From: Undaria pinnatifida
Lineage: Eukaryota; Sar; Phaeophyceae; Laminariales; Alariaceae
Length of the DNA: 64,000 nucleotides
Assembly: GCA_012845835.1 (NCBI GenBank)
Contig: JABAKD010000030.1
Coordinates: 10,019,805 to 10,083,804 of the forward strand
Direction of reading: 5' to 3'
Made by a program: the position numbers and the translations under genes. The notes under the pieces were generated by a model that saw nothing but the letters and a program-made list of their open reading frames with translations, was not told the origin of the DNA and ran no database searches. This document shows positions 43,471 through 54,941 of this stretch, in pieces; position 1 is the stretch's first letter, and the number at the start of each line of letters is the position of its first letter.

Positions 43471-44368
43471 TTGTGTTCAAGACGCCGCCGCTCCTCGAGA
43501 GTTTTCCAATTTTATTCAAGGTTGTGAGGTTTGGAGTTCTTGTCCTTGGGTTGTTGTAGATGGAATTTGGAGCGTTTGAATTGGTTGTGGGGGGGTTATT
43601 ACAAAAACAAAATTTAAGTCCTGGCGACCCCCCCGCTCAGTGTTGGGCCAGGGAATGGCAATCAGGTCGCTATCTGAGGCACAAAACTATCAGGTTTTCG
43701 TGTTCGTTCAAATTCGCCCTGCCGACGTCCTCCTCAGCCCAGAACCGGGGGTACCTGTTCACGCATAACGTGGTGCGGGGGCTATACGATGTGTAATATT
43801 AATTTGTTGTGTTGCACATGTTCTACTCTTTTCGGCTAAACACTTCTTCCCCTCGCGGGGCTGTAGGTGATGTCATATTCCATTCCGGATACTTGTCGTG
43901 TCCTCATCTCCCCTCCAGCCGCGCTGGTGAACTGTGGGAGGTTTTTGGCATGACTTCCTCTTGTCTAGCGCCTGTGTTTCCCTTCACTTCGCCTCTCTTC
44001 GTGTCGCTCCCCCCACCACACTGACGGTACGTGCGAGGCTTTCGACGATGGTTTTCCTTGCCATAGCGCCTTCGTCGGTGGTTTGTTTTGCCGTGGTGCC
44101 TTTTCCGTTTCGCCCCCCCCCCGCCACGCCGGCGGTACGCGGCAGGTTTTGATCGGTGGCTTGACTTATTCTAGGGTATACGTTTCCTCCAATTCCTTTT
44201 CTTCGCGTTTTTCTGGCTTCATAGCCAGGCCGTGTAGAGGTGTGGGAAGGGGTTTTTAGGAGGAGCCCCATCTTCGGCTCATGGTATAGTTCGTATAACC
44301 AAAGTCTCTCCGAATCTCACATGTTTCTGCATATGAGGCTCATCGGGGTGGGCTAGTGTTGAGATACG
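43471..44368. other. No gene recognised
   Basis: Pyrimidine-rich sequence. An imperfect roughly 32-bp tandem pair (tcgacgatggttttccttgc and tcgtcggtggtttgttttgc) lies near 44041-44105. A run of C at about 44117-44127 is present. Short frames look random. Confidence 0.4.
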
Positions 44369-44622
44369 GCCTTGAAAGGCCGGTAATCGCCTGATTTAGA
44401 AAGTAAATCGGCCGTTTTCGTATGATAAGATGGTGTTTTATATTCGGGGTAGTCAAGAGACAGAGAGACTCGTGCCTCTCGTCCCAGTTGTCATCTTCGA
44501 TTCTGGCGGAAACAATTAAAGCTGCTTCTCTCCCGCTTTAAGCTACGAAAGTGAGTAACACCGGGGACATGTCCCCTTGGTCGACCTGTAGGTATACTCT
44601 GTGTCTCACCCCAAGCAACTTA
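44369..44622 (+). repeat. Dispersed 250-bp repeat, copy 2
   Basis: Full-length match to 21596-21842 in the same orientation; see that entry. It lies about 700 bp after the NADAR and minisatellite tract. Confidence 0.75.
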
Positions 44623-45009
44623 ACACTTGCAACACACTTAGGGTGTTTACGGTGTACTAACTTCGGTCGGGTGGGACTTGGGGTAGAAAACTTACACATA
44701 TAGTATTGAAGCCGTCGAATGCCACTATTCAAGATCAACCGAACCGACGAAAATCGTCGAAATAGTTGGCCTGCCATTTTTTGTATGTTCAACCTATTTT
44801 TCTATTGGGTTGGTTGGCCTTGGGTTATGCCATTCGCCGGGTTTCACTACCGCTGTTGTTACTTTTTCCCAACCCAAAAAAAAATGAAAATCCCCTTATG
44901 TGTTTTCTTTGTGGCAATCCCGAGACTGTTGCGGGTTCAATCCCGAGGTCGTTGCGGGTGTTCAGGCGAATCGTTGCCTACTGAGCAGCGATACATTTGA
45001 TTTGACGTT

Positions 45010-45480
45010 TTCATGGCATTGGGCAATGGTTTTGGCATGGCACTGTCATTACAGCTCATGCAGTGCCGTGGCAATGTCATGGCACGTGCCATGGCACGCG
45101 CAATGACGGCGCGATGGTGCACCACAAGGACATACTGCCATCGGTTTAGGGTTGGGGTTGGGGCCATATGTAAAGTTAGGACTGCCATAGCACGGCGATG
45201 GCAGTTCCATGGCAGTACCATCGGAGTTACCATGATATTACCATGGGATATTTTCATGGCAATACCATCAAGAGTTTCAATGAATGACGTGGCAGTTGGT
45301 GAAAGTTCATGTACGCCCATGAAATGTCATGGGTTCCCGGCATGTATTAACTCCCATGGAATCGCCATGATGTTGTCATCACAATGCCCCAGGAGTCCTT
45401 GGCGGTGCCATGACAGCGATATAAAAGCCGATGGCAGCACGCCATAGACACGGCATGAAGACTGCCATAGCGCACCATTC
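45010..45480. repeat. CATGGCA-word array
   Basis: This stretch is saturated with TGCCAT, ATGGCA and CCATGG words in both orientations: gcatggca, gtcatggcac, gtgccatggcac, ccatggcagtaccat, ccatgaaatgtcatgg and many more. A telomere-like ggtttagggttggggttggg lies at 45143-45162. No coding capacity; the frame at 45013-45447 is a by-product. Ends are not defined. Confidence 0.6.
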
Positions 45481-45859
45481 TAAGACCAACAACGTACACC
45501 CCCCCCATTGTGGCATGTAACTTCGCCCGGCCGGGAGAGCGTCGATACCTAATGGGACATTGCACCAAAGAGTGTTTACCGTAGATCAGGTCGTCGGACC
45601 TGGTATAAATATAAAATATTTTCCAGATATACCCCTACATAGTTCTAAAAGATTCCCCTCTGACAGAGAGAGGGGTGCTACTCAACGACTCCCTGCTCAA
45701 CCTCCTTGATAGTACTACGATGTAGTGCGACGGTCCGCCACGGCTACGTACACTCTTCTTTACCCTCGGTAGAACTCGGAACAACCATGGTCATAGGTGC
45801 CTGCTATATCCGTTCCCGGTGCTTCCATGTTTTTATCGCGAGCTGTGTACCAGTTTTAA

Positions 45860-46044
45860 ATTGTTGAAGACACAGCTATCGAAACGGTGACCCCTCGGCC
45901 AAGTGAAGCCGGCAACGACGTACTAGCGTCTGCCAGCAACGACTACGTTTGTCGAACCGGGGCAAAAGATGGATATTTCCTGGGCGAGAATCCCCGAGGG
46001 ATGGAGTTCACTTTTGAAGCCAACGTCGACTATATGCTTAAAAG
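45860..46044 (+). CDS. Possible internal exon of an unknown spliced gene
   Basis: After a TAA at 45857-45859 the frame gives ETVTPRPSEAGNDVLASASN, then AKDGYFLGENPRGMEFTFEA and NVDYMLK, which read like real protein. It has no Met start. The stop at 46046 is preceded by a good donor (AAAAG/GTGACG at 46044/46045), and acag/ctatcg near 45874 could be an acceptor. Two acceptors lie downstream: gattttgcag before TDFDHQLVGAGGPKPWTF in one frame, and gcgcag before a phase-compatible frame. A separate open block after ccttgcag near 46433 reads GRVVCRQCTSKHVLRTARG. No family recognised. Confidence 0.3.
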
Positions 46045-46525
46045 GTGACGTATACAACTAACCTAGTTATTAAAGCCCCGATTTTGCAGACGGACTTTGA
46101 TCACCAGCTGGTAGGCGCAGGTGGTCCGAAACCGTGGACATTTGCGTGCGCGCACGTGTGCCTCCGAAGCTAAAAATCAAAATGGTGTAGTGCTTCAAGG
46201 GCGTTGGTTCAGAAAGAACTTCGCGGCGCACCCCGCGTGTTCAGCTCGGCCACCAGGTAATACCTCACTCGGAAAGTGATGTAGGGACGGCTATTGCATT
46301 ACAAACAGTACTCGTAACAGAAAAGGTGCATGGGGGAGATGCTTAACAATCTTGCGGTTGGTGCCGATAAGTTTTTCGGTTTTCAAGGAGCAACGATTAG
46401 TATACCGTTTACGGCATTTTTTCACCCCTTGCAGGGCCGTGTTGTCTGCAGACAGTGCACATCAAAGCACGTGTTGCGTACTGCAAGGGGAACAATGCTA
46501 GCGGGTTAGATTGGGCCATGGTCGA
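46045..46525 (+). other. Possible further exons of the same spliced gene
   Basis: Short open blocks are bounded by plausible acceptor (ttttgcag, ccttgcag) and donor (cag/gtaata near 46257) sites. Phases do not agree uniquely, so I cannot assemble a model. Confidence 0.2.
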
Positions 46526-49500
46526 CCTCACTCCCGAACGAAGGATGCGTGCACTATAGTACCGCTGTTTGTGGTACAGTAACAGCGCACTAATAGAGTT
46601 CTAAGTATCTGCTCCACCTTTTTATCGTGCACGACGGTGTTCCTCTATGTGTTCCAATCAACCAATCCCGTTGTATGTCTCACGTGTACTTGCTACGCTT
46701 GTAGGTTTCAGTGCCCCTCCAATCAATGCAGAAACTGCAGAGAGAGCCTAAAATAATATGTGCTTTTTTTTCTGGCACTCCCACTGAACGACTGAGTAGT
46801 GGGACTCAGCTCTTCGTCGTCATGAAAATATTCTTGAAACCCACCCAGACTTGGACCATCCTTCGAACTTGTACTGCTTACAGAACGCGATTCAATCCCG
46901 AACCCAAAACCAAAGATCTTCCGGGTTTTCCATTAGACTAAAGTCATTTATTTTGTGCTTCCATTTATCTCGCCATGGCTTCAAACATTTTCCTCCTCTC
47001 GCCGCAACTCAGATCCAGGATCTCAACACACGGCTCCCCTCCCCAACTCCACTACGTGGCGCGTGTTTGTTTTCGCCTCCCGACGAGGTCAGAACCTCCT
47101 TCGCTTGACGACGGAATTACTGCACTCTGTACCTGCTGGTGTCGTGTCTACAGTCATGTGTGTGCGTGTTTTCCCCAAAGAACCGACAAACATGTAAAAG
47201 GTTCGCCGGGGATCTGTGTCGGAATCTAGCACAAGCAGAGCTCGGAGATAACCCTGCCAACGGCCGAAACGGCCTATCTACTACCAGGTATTTTAAAATA
47301 AAACAAAATCGCACTCAGATCAAATTAAGCGCAGGAGAGAAGCCCCAGATATCCACTAATCAAAAAATAGTACGTGTCCAAGGCCAACAGTTAGCTGTAT
47401 TTTTATTATCTCGGGGGAGTTATGAGGTGAGCTAATATTCTCTCACGCGAAAATTCGGTTTTATCTAGCCGGCCCTGCTGTCCGGACGCCTTCCAAGCTC
47501 CAGCTCTACTTGTCTCGCTTCCCGTTTTGCATGGAACATTGTCGCCCTTCTCTGTGGTTTCCTATCTCGTCTTAAGCTGAAAAACCCTATAACGTCCAAC
47601 AACGCACCCCCCTCGTGTTCCGATCTCTAGGAAGAAAATCTCCTCGCGTGACAAGGGTTACATTTCCGGTCGTCGACGGTCGCGATCTCCGCATACCATT
47701 ATCGTTGTGATGTATAACACTGCGCGAGCGGTATCTCTATCCACTGGCGGGGCGTCGTCTAGGCGTCCACGACGGGCTTGATCTCCGTATGCACGACGTT
47801 TAGGCGAGACTGCAAAGTACCCGCATGTGCAAAGTGCGGTAGTTAAAAATAGCTCCAATGTATCCGCAGCGCCTTCCCTGACCCAATCCCACGAAAACCA
47901 CAGCTTGCTTACAATATTGTTAATGGGATATGTTGAGAGTAGGGGTCAGGGACAACAAGGTGCCGATTTTTTTGGACGGGGGTCAGTCCGATCCTACACC
48001 GGCAGATCCCTGGTGAGTCCCCGGGAGAGTGTAAGCCTGATCGGTGAGTAGTTGTTGGCACCAAAAGTTGCGACCATCCTACTGGCTACACGGGGTATGA
48101 TCTGGATTTTTACGATCAACGGGTCAACAAATCATGACACGTGAGTGTACTGACTGTACGTTGTTGGGTTCCTTATCTGTGATGTGTCATTAGACTATTC
48201 ACGAGAGCGAACTACCGAAAAAGAGCTTGTGTTTGTCAGACATTTGTTTTACCAAGTGGTAAACGCGGATGTTTCACCGTGCACTCTCCAACTTTCAAAA
48301 GAGGAGCCGCTTAACCCGAAGTCGTGGTCAGTACTCACTACTTATCCGTGGAACCCTGTACTATGTTGACCATGAATTCGAATCTCAGCTTTACCGGTTT
48401 TATCTCGGGGCACTCATAAACTTTAGCGTTGAGCTCGCAGCAAACTTTAAGAGGTATTGATGTGAACAAGCGCAGTCCAACTCAAGTCGATGAGCGAAAG
48501 TCAGTACTGACGCCGAAGAGCGGTACAGCTCAGCGGCGTCAAGGCAACAACGGGGCGTCGGTCCATGCGCACGCCTCTTGCGAGGGAAACATTTGTATTC
48601 GAAGGAACACGCGATAGTATTGGGGCTTAGATGGGGAAAACGTTACGTATACAGCAAAATAAACGATGCCTCATTTGACTCCACGATAGCGCCCCGCTCC
48701 GCTCGTAAGACGGATTATTCTCCGTCTCGTCAAATCTGACGGTAGGTATCACCCGTGCCGTTCTGCTCCCTCTCCTTAAAGCCTCATGCTATTATTTTGG
48801 CAATTCGCAATGCTTGATTGCCGCTGGCATGTTGGCATACACATTTACTACTAGGTACAATTTGACGGCCTACTTCCTTCCACGCTCGTCTACTGGGACG
48901 AATGTCTTCCGTTGACATTAAACAACGTGTATGCTGTACACTACTACACGCGCAACAATGAGTTCCGCCACTTACGTCGCCCCGTTGTCCAAAGCATCGA
49001 GTTGTATTCGCAAGGACGCACTCCTCGTTCGGTGTCACTTCCATGACAGATACGCGAATCACAACTGGATATTCTACATTGACCTTGACATAAGCCACGA
49101 ACGCGTCAGACAACCATTTACAGCAGCAGTAAAAACACACCGGGTACTATGTATCTGGTACATCTTAAATATTTCCTCTGATAATCGTACATAAGCTAGG
49201 CTTCTACCCTCTTGCCAACCCCAAATACAATACAATACTAGTATGCACTCTGCCCGAGTAAAGTGTGGCCTCTGCTCCGCTCCGCTCCTCTCTTCACTTC
49301 CTAGAAACAGGTTTGCCACATGAACGCCTTAGACATTAGGTAGCATGTCCCCTAGCCTACTCCCTTTAATTGTATGTTTCCCGCATGCCCCCAGACCAAG
49401 GCTGCACCAGAGGGTCTCCCATTTTCGCTACCGATCTTATGCTACACGCGCGAGGGGTTTTGTACCTCTTGTATCTCACACGAAGCGGACTGAAGTCCTT

Positions 49501-49841
49501 GTTGTTACTGCAGCATAACGAACACCCTCACGGCAATGCACATCACGAAACTGAAAAGGAATTATATAAAACAGCGCCCTAACAGTAACCCCCCCCCGTC
49601 CGGTTACCTTGGTCTACAGGGGAGGTTGTAGACCGACTCCCGTCCTACTAGCCCCTTCCGTCCTACAATTATTCGTTACCACGTCTGTTATATGCTACGT
49701 ATAGTACCCCCGCCCGCCCCCCTCCCGGTACATATCACGACCGCGTCTACAAAACCACGCTCGTTAAGATGGCCTGCCATTTCTTGACTCGACCGATCGC
49801 CTTTCACCTGTACCGCGAAATACGCAGCCACCATCACCACC
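46526..49841. other. No gene recognised
   Basis: About 3.3 kb with only short overlapping frames on both strands (largest 118 codons, 48784-49140 minus). No repeats, RNA genes or domain motifs found by eye. Confidence 0.4.
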
Positions 49842-50072
49842 ATGACCTCAAGCAGACGTGCAGAAACAATTGCTCTTGCCCGGACGGCTTCTGATTACCA
49901 GCGCTTTGCCCCTTTCTGGCAGTGGGAGTCTTCAGCACATCTTCTTGAACAGCTCCCCGACCCGGCAGTCCTTCATGGTATGATCGATAAAACGTGGAGT
50001 GAACTCGGTATGCAGTGGCGCGTCGCTAAGAGAGAGAGTTGGAATAGACTGAGCGAGAGAGACCACCCCTGA
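49842..50072 (+). CDS. Small open frame, unknown
   Basis: ATG at 49842 in a favourable context (accaccATGacc) opens 76 codons with protein-like composition: QRFAPFWQWESSAHLLEQL and HGMIDKTWSELGMQWRVAKR, ending at TGA 50070-50072. No family recognised and no signal peptide. Could be a real small gene or chance. Confidence 0.2.
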   Translation: MTSSRRAETIALARTASDYQRFAPFWQWESSAHLLEQLPDPAVLHGMIDKTWSELGMQWRVAKRESWNRLSERDHP

Positions 50073-50164
50073 ACTAGTTGTCCCCTCGCATGTCCAACAT
50101 CTCGACTCTCACCGCCCCTTTCCACGACCCGTGCTACGATGCTTTTGTAGGAGAATTACGTTTT

Positions 50165-50455
50165 CTCCAACATGTTTTCGGAATGACGGGACTCATCAAC
50201 CAAATTTTGCCCTTACATTTCAATCTTGTTTTGCGATACTATGTTTTGTATACCTGAGAGGCCGTGAACTTTTTTCATCGGGTTTCACCTTCGTTTTCCT
50301 CAAAATTAGGAGTTGGATTTGATGTTGTATTAGGTTGTATGAGATCGTATGAAGTTTCATTAGTTTATGATGTACGCTACACAGCTCCACGATCGAGGAG
50401 CCTCAGAAAATAAACGGTGCACCGAGATACCGTGTAGCATGGGTCTGACTTTGAC
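50165..50455 (+). repeat. Dispersed repeat, copy 2 (GAATGACGGGGCTCC family)
   Basis: gaatgacgggactcatcaac at 50181 and cctcagaaaataaacggtgc at 50401 match 2509 and 2658 in the same order, at somewhat larger spacing. Confidence 0.5.
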
Positions 50456-50567
50456 AGCACCCGCAAATACGTCACTCGGGTGGTCGATGTCGGGCACGAT
50501 CTCGAAAAATCACTATCGCCGTTGGTAAAAACTAGCCACACTCGTCCCTACACTTCCCGGCAGGCCC

Positions 50568-50909
50568 CTACCCCTCCCCGTTGCCAGACCTCACAAACTC
50601 AACCAAGAACGGCGCAATGTCGGCAAGCACGAGATCCGTCAAAATATCCCTAGAGGCGTCTGCGTTAGTCTCACCTCCCAAGTGTAGTACCGGGGTCTCT
50701 AACACAGGCAACGCCAGCAGAATGCATCGCAAGCGATTTTCACACGTTTTCGACAAGGTCGGGAGTCTAAAGCGTGAGGGGAAAGTAGTCGTGGTATCTC
50801 TCAAACCATGCGAAGACAGATAACTGCACCCAACATCTTCTCGAACTTGGATCTCCCACATAAAACCAACAAGCAAGGCCGCGATCCTCGATCGGGCAAC
50901 TTGCTCCAT
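50568..50909 (-). CDS. Open frame of 113 codons, unknown
   Basis: The minus-strand translation ends RCILLALPVLETPVLHLGGE and TDLVLADIAPFLVEFVRSGN, which has the look of alpha-helical protein. The N-terminal third looks less convincing. No family recognised; the plus-strand frame over the same bases is probably its shadow. Could be an exon. Confidence 0.2.
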   Translation of the reverse strand: MEQVARSRIAALLVGFMWEIQVREDVGCSYLSSHGLRDTTTTFPSRFRLPTLSKTCENRLRCILLALPVLETPVLHLGGETNADASRDILTDLVLADIAPFLVEFVRSGNGEG

Positions 50910-52124
50910 TGTTGCGTGGAGCCATCCCCTTGGTTGCTTGTAACCATTAGCAGAAATATGTCAAGACACTGTGCCCGGCGTATATCAGCCACGACAAACG
51001 TTCTGCTACACGTGCCTGGGGATACAACAGCCAATAATGCGTCAATAACTGCCGCTCGTGTACTACGCTGCACACCTATCTGCCCTGCTGCTTCTCCTCG
51101 CACAAACCGTCACCCAATCCAAGCAATACACTCCCAAGGCACCAGCCGGGGTGAGCACCGTTGATTACCCAGAAGTATGGCGAAATAACATCCTGTTTGA
51201 AACTGGGGGGGTGCGCGGTTGATCGGGAGTCCATTCATATACGACAAACGATCGACGAAACGGACGCCTGTGGTATGTGCGCAAGCACGACATCCTGCCG
51301 TTTAGCATAGAATATTCCGTGAACTCTACGTCAACCTCTACTCTCCCGCGTCCTTCCTCAGAGTCTGAGCGATCTTGCCTTGTTCACCAGCTCTTGCGGA
51401 TATTGTGCTTACCAGCGTTTGGCACGATTCGTCAAGAAATCACATGATCTTGGGCCTATAGAGGCCGTCACTCTGTTGTCCTAGCTCAAGGTTGCATCCT
51501 CCCGGCCTTGGACGCCCATAGTCGATATCGGGTGCGCTCCGATCTGAGCCGTAATGTTGTTCTTAACAACATGCTCCGGAAGGCGCTAAATATGCACGCT
51601 GGAAGGGTATCATCGTGGGTAGCGTGGCCTTCGCATCGACCTAAGCGGGGGAAATCGGAAACGTTGGAGTAGGTGAGAGTGACAGTGTTGGCTGTTTGAT
51701 TGGTTGGCTTTCGCTTTATATATCTCACAAACAATTGCCGGCGAACACGTGTTTGCGTAATGCATGTATATTCGGTTGATGACGGATTGGAACAATATCA
51801 TTCTTCACATGAATGAAGAACGTACCGCACGTTGGCAGTTGGCAAACAAAATGTGATCCGTTATTCGACTAAAACCATGGTCTAGAGTTTATACCTGGTG
51901 GCTAGCTAGCGAAGGGCATAACAGTGCGCCTCGAAGATCTACCAACAGCCAAAACGCGTGCTATATACGATAGGGAAGGTACAGTACCTCTTTTGGTCAA
52001 AGCATTTTAGATTGAAAGGGGTTGTTGAACGGAAGCAACTAACATACTACACGCAGTATGGTTGGAATGTCATTCCTGTTTTACCAAGTTTGTTAGCAGT
52101 ATGTCTGCGATAGGATACCGTAGT
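50910..52124. other. No gene recognised
   Basis: About 1.2 kb with small overlapping frames only. Confidence 0.4.
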
Positions 52125-52215
52125 GCGTATAGTGGGTATAGTGGGGAAGGGGTCTCGAGGAGGATCTGATATGTGACCCCGGAAATGAGCTACGCAAAGG
52201 AAGGGGGCTGGAGAA
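52125..52215 (+). repeat. Fragment of the SINE-like body
   Basis: agtggggaaggggtctcgag followed by tatgtgaccccggaaatgag and ggctggagaaaatgcg matches the body ends at 17770-17815, 25010-25030 and 54830-54890. Confidence 0.4.
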
Positions 52216-52750
52216 AATGCGTATAAGCCAGCCGATATAGGATGTGCTATGGAGTACTGTACGTAGATGAATAGGCTAAAGATTTGATGTGAACCCATGT
52301 TGTCTAGGTGATGTGTGAAACCATGCCATAGCCGTCTGATGGCCTCTAGAGTATCGTTACAGCAGCGTGGCGCCCTCTAGCTAGCACATATCAAGACCAG
52401 TCTCACCTGTAGCCTCGTGAGTTTGAACGGTGACAGCTCTCCGTGCAGCCACTACATGGTCAGACAGCAGATGACCACGAAATGAGCAATATCACCATCA
52501 CCAGAACAGGTGCACAGGGTTATGGAACGAATGGGTTGCGATTGGTACGAGAGCAACGTGCACGGGTGACGGCACGGTGGTTGGACACTGAACTATGGAC
52601 AGGTGGTGTTTATCACGTTGACCTATCTTTTCTTTGACTGCAGGGAGTAACTGCAGGGAAAGAACGTAAAGAACCCGCATGCGCGTTCTTTAGTTTCTAG
52701 GAGGGAACCAGGGAATCGCGCGGTACGGGATGGGATCGTCTCGCCCGCCT

Positions 52751-53810
52751 GCAGGAGGAATTTGTCTTAGGTCCTCCCGTGGGACGTTGCGGGAAAAGGT
52801 TCCAAGTTTGTTTACCACGGGATGGGAACGGGAAGGGAAGGTGGAAAGCCATTAGATTGGCGGAACCGGACGAGAGCATACGTTTTCTTGGTGGGATGGG
52901 ACGGAACGGGATTAGGGAATGGGTTGGGAAATCGTTCGGGGACAAAAATCGGGAAATCGGTCGGGAATGCTGTCGGGAATGCGGTCGGGAAACGGTCGGG
53001 AATACTTGGGGAATGAATGGTCGAGAATGCTTGGTTCTGCTTGAGCCAACGAAGCAGACCCACCGGTACCATCCACCTCCACAACTTCCAAGCTTGACAT
53101 GCCTAGTGCCTTGTGTGTACGCAGGCGGTGCGTGTCTGACAACTAACCTTTTTTGCCCCACCTTTTTTTCTTGTTTTTTGAGGAAATATTTCGAATTTTG
53201 ATTTTTTTATATTAATAATTGTAAAAACCCAATGTAACAAAACTTTTTTTGTAAAAAAACATTGTAAAAAAGCATTTTCATGTCTCATATAAGAATGGCG
53301 GGGGGGGCGGTTGTCATACAAAAGATATTTAGTATGTGTAGCAGTCAAGCTGTTTCCTTCCTGTGTATTGCTGCATACGAAGTTGCATACATTATTAGCA
53401 TCAGTTTCATCCATGATGGTCGTATGATGGAAAAAGAAGAAATATATTGCTGTAAATGGAATGGAGATAACTGCCCTAGTATCGAGATGAGGGATGGGCG
53501 AAACTGTGCGCGAACGTCGGGATGGGATGGGACCAACTGGCAAGGCAATAGGACGGGAAAACAGCCGAGAAGGGAACAGGCAGCGGGATGGTAAACACTC
53601 GGAACGGGAACCAGACACCTTACGGCGGGAAGGTAGATGGTGGGAACAGAAACCAAGGACGGGAACGGTCGGGAGATCGCGTTCGGGAACGAACTATCAC
53701 ACGGTTTCCTGTTCCCGTCCGGTCCCGTTCCTATCTCGACCTTTACCCCGCCCGTGCCCCTGGAGGAAATCGAAAGTGGGTTTCCTTGTTTCCAGGAAGA
53801 ATTCCTCCGC
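52751..53810. repeat. CGGGAA-word array, possibly bounded by weak inverted ends
   Basis: 52800-53035 carries many tcgggaa, cgggaat and acgggaa words in one orientation; 53490-53700 carries more, and 53700-53740 carries ttcccg in the other. The middle (53160-53290) is T-rich. Near 52752 gcaggaggaatt and, inverted near 53800, ggcggaggaatt could be the ends. Frames crossing it (for example 52697-53161 minus, 53103-53618 minus) are by-products of the array. Confidence 0.4.
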
Positions 53811-53934
53811 CGGCACCTTCCTCCCTTTCCCCACGCCGATGTGTAAGATTGAACTTGGGGAAGAGTTGGCACCATCGGGACCAACACGGCCATCTGATCC
53901 GCCAATGATTCCAACACGGGCAATTTGTTTTTGT

Positions 53935-54204
53935 TCACCTGTCCTCCAATGACATCAAAACACCACCACCTCCTTCGCCAATTCCCGCACCTCCATCGCC
54001 ACTGCCGACATCGCCGCCTCCTTGCGCCCCTCCTTCTCCGATATCACCGTCAATCTCAAGTTCTCCGCCAATTCCTCCTGCCCCACCACCCAGCCTCTGC
54101 GTTTCAGCTGCCGCCGCAGCAGATGCGGCCTGACGTGCACCCGCCGTCGCAGCAGTCACAACCTGACGTGCCTCTGCTTCAGGCGATTTCCGCTCACCCG
54201 ACAA
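53935..54204 (-). CDS. Gly/Ala-rich open frame, unknown
   Basis: Minus-strand MSGERKSPEAEARQVVTAAT is followed by an Ala-rich stretch and then Gly/Glu repeats (GDIGEGGAQGGGDVGSGDGG), ending VLMSLEDR-stop. The stop lies in AG/GTGAAC, which could be a splice donor. Beyond it, still on the minus strand, KLPVLESLADQMAVLVPMV reads like protein in another frame. Low complexity makes any call weak. Confidence 0.2.
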   Translation of the reverse strand: MSGERKSPEAEARQVVTAATAGARQAASAAAAAETQRLGGGAGGIGGELEIDGDIGEGGAQGGGDVGSGDGGAGIGEGGGGVLMSLEDR

Positions 54205-54789
54205 AAGGCCAGCAAAAATTGTTTCAAAGTTTTCAATCTTACAACAACCAGAGTTTCGAAGGTTGCACTTTGTAGCAAAGGGTCAGCATTCAATCAATTG
54301 TTTCATATTAATGAAGCATAACAAAGCAGTGCAGAGCATATCCGACGGCTTGATCTCCATTTTACACGACGCATCCTCCCCGGAATGCTGGTGCAGACAG
54401 TCATCGCGGGTCTTATAATAACCTCACGCCCGTGGCGTCATGGAGCCCGAAGCGCTGCAACCGTATGCCACGTCAAAGCCATCTTTCATAGACGGCCGAG
54501 AATGTGAGTGGCGGCGATGCTCCAAGCCGGACACCCCACATGGTCTCAGTACCATAGAAAACACTATCCCTTGCCTTGTGATTGAGCGTCTAAGCTGCGA
54601 GCCAATGGAGAGATGAATGAAAGACATTATGAAAATTACTTATTTTGGAGAACGCTTCCCAACACCGACAACCTCGGTCTCCTCGGGGCCCATATTACAA
54701 ATGGAAAACTAAAAATGACGGATTGTTCATCGGGGTAAATAACTTGAATAGTATAGGTTTCATCGTAATACACTCTTATACCTGCAGTA

Positions 54790-54941
54790 GGGACACCATA
54801 TTATATTGCCGTAGTAGAGAGGGGGGGGGGCGTCTGTGCTCCACATGATCCCGGATCTGATTTACGAAAAGGGGAGGCGCTGGAGAAAAAGGGCAACGAT
54901 ATTGTAGTAACGGAGAAAAAGGGCAACGATATTGTAGTAAC
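54790..54941 (+). repeat. SINE-body fragment with a 30-bp perfect tandem duplication
   Basis: ccacatgatcccggatctga then tttacgaaaagg matches the SINE-like body. ggagaaaaagggcaacgata plus ttgtagtaac is repeated exactly at 54882-54911 and 54912-54941. Confidence 0.55.

Noticed and set aside
44925..44960. tRNA-like gggttcaatcccg near a possible B box
   Set aside because: No A box at the right distance and no cloverleaf.
52697..53618. Overlapping 154- and 171-codon minus-strand frames
   Set aside because: They read the CGGGAA word array as Phe/Pro/Arg repeats; no domain.
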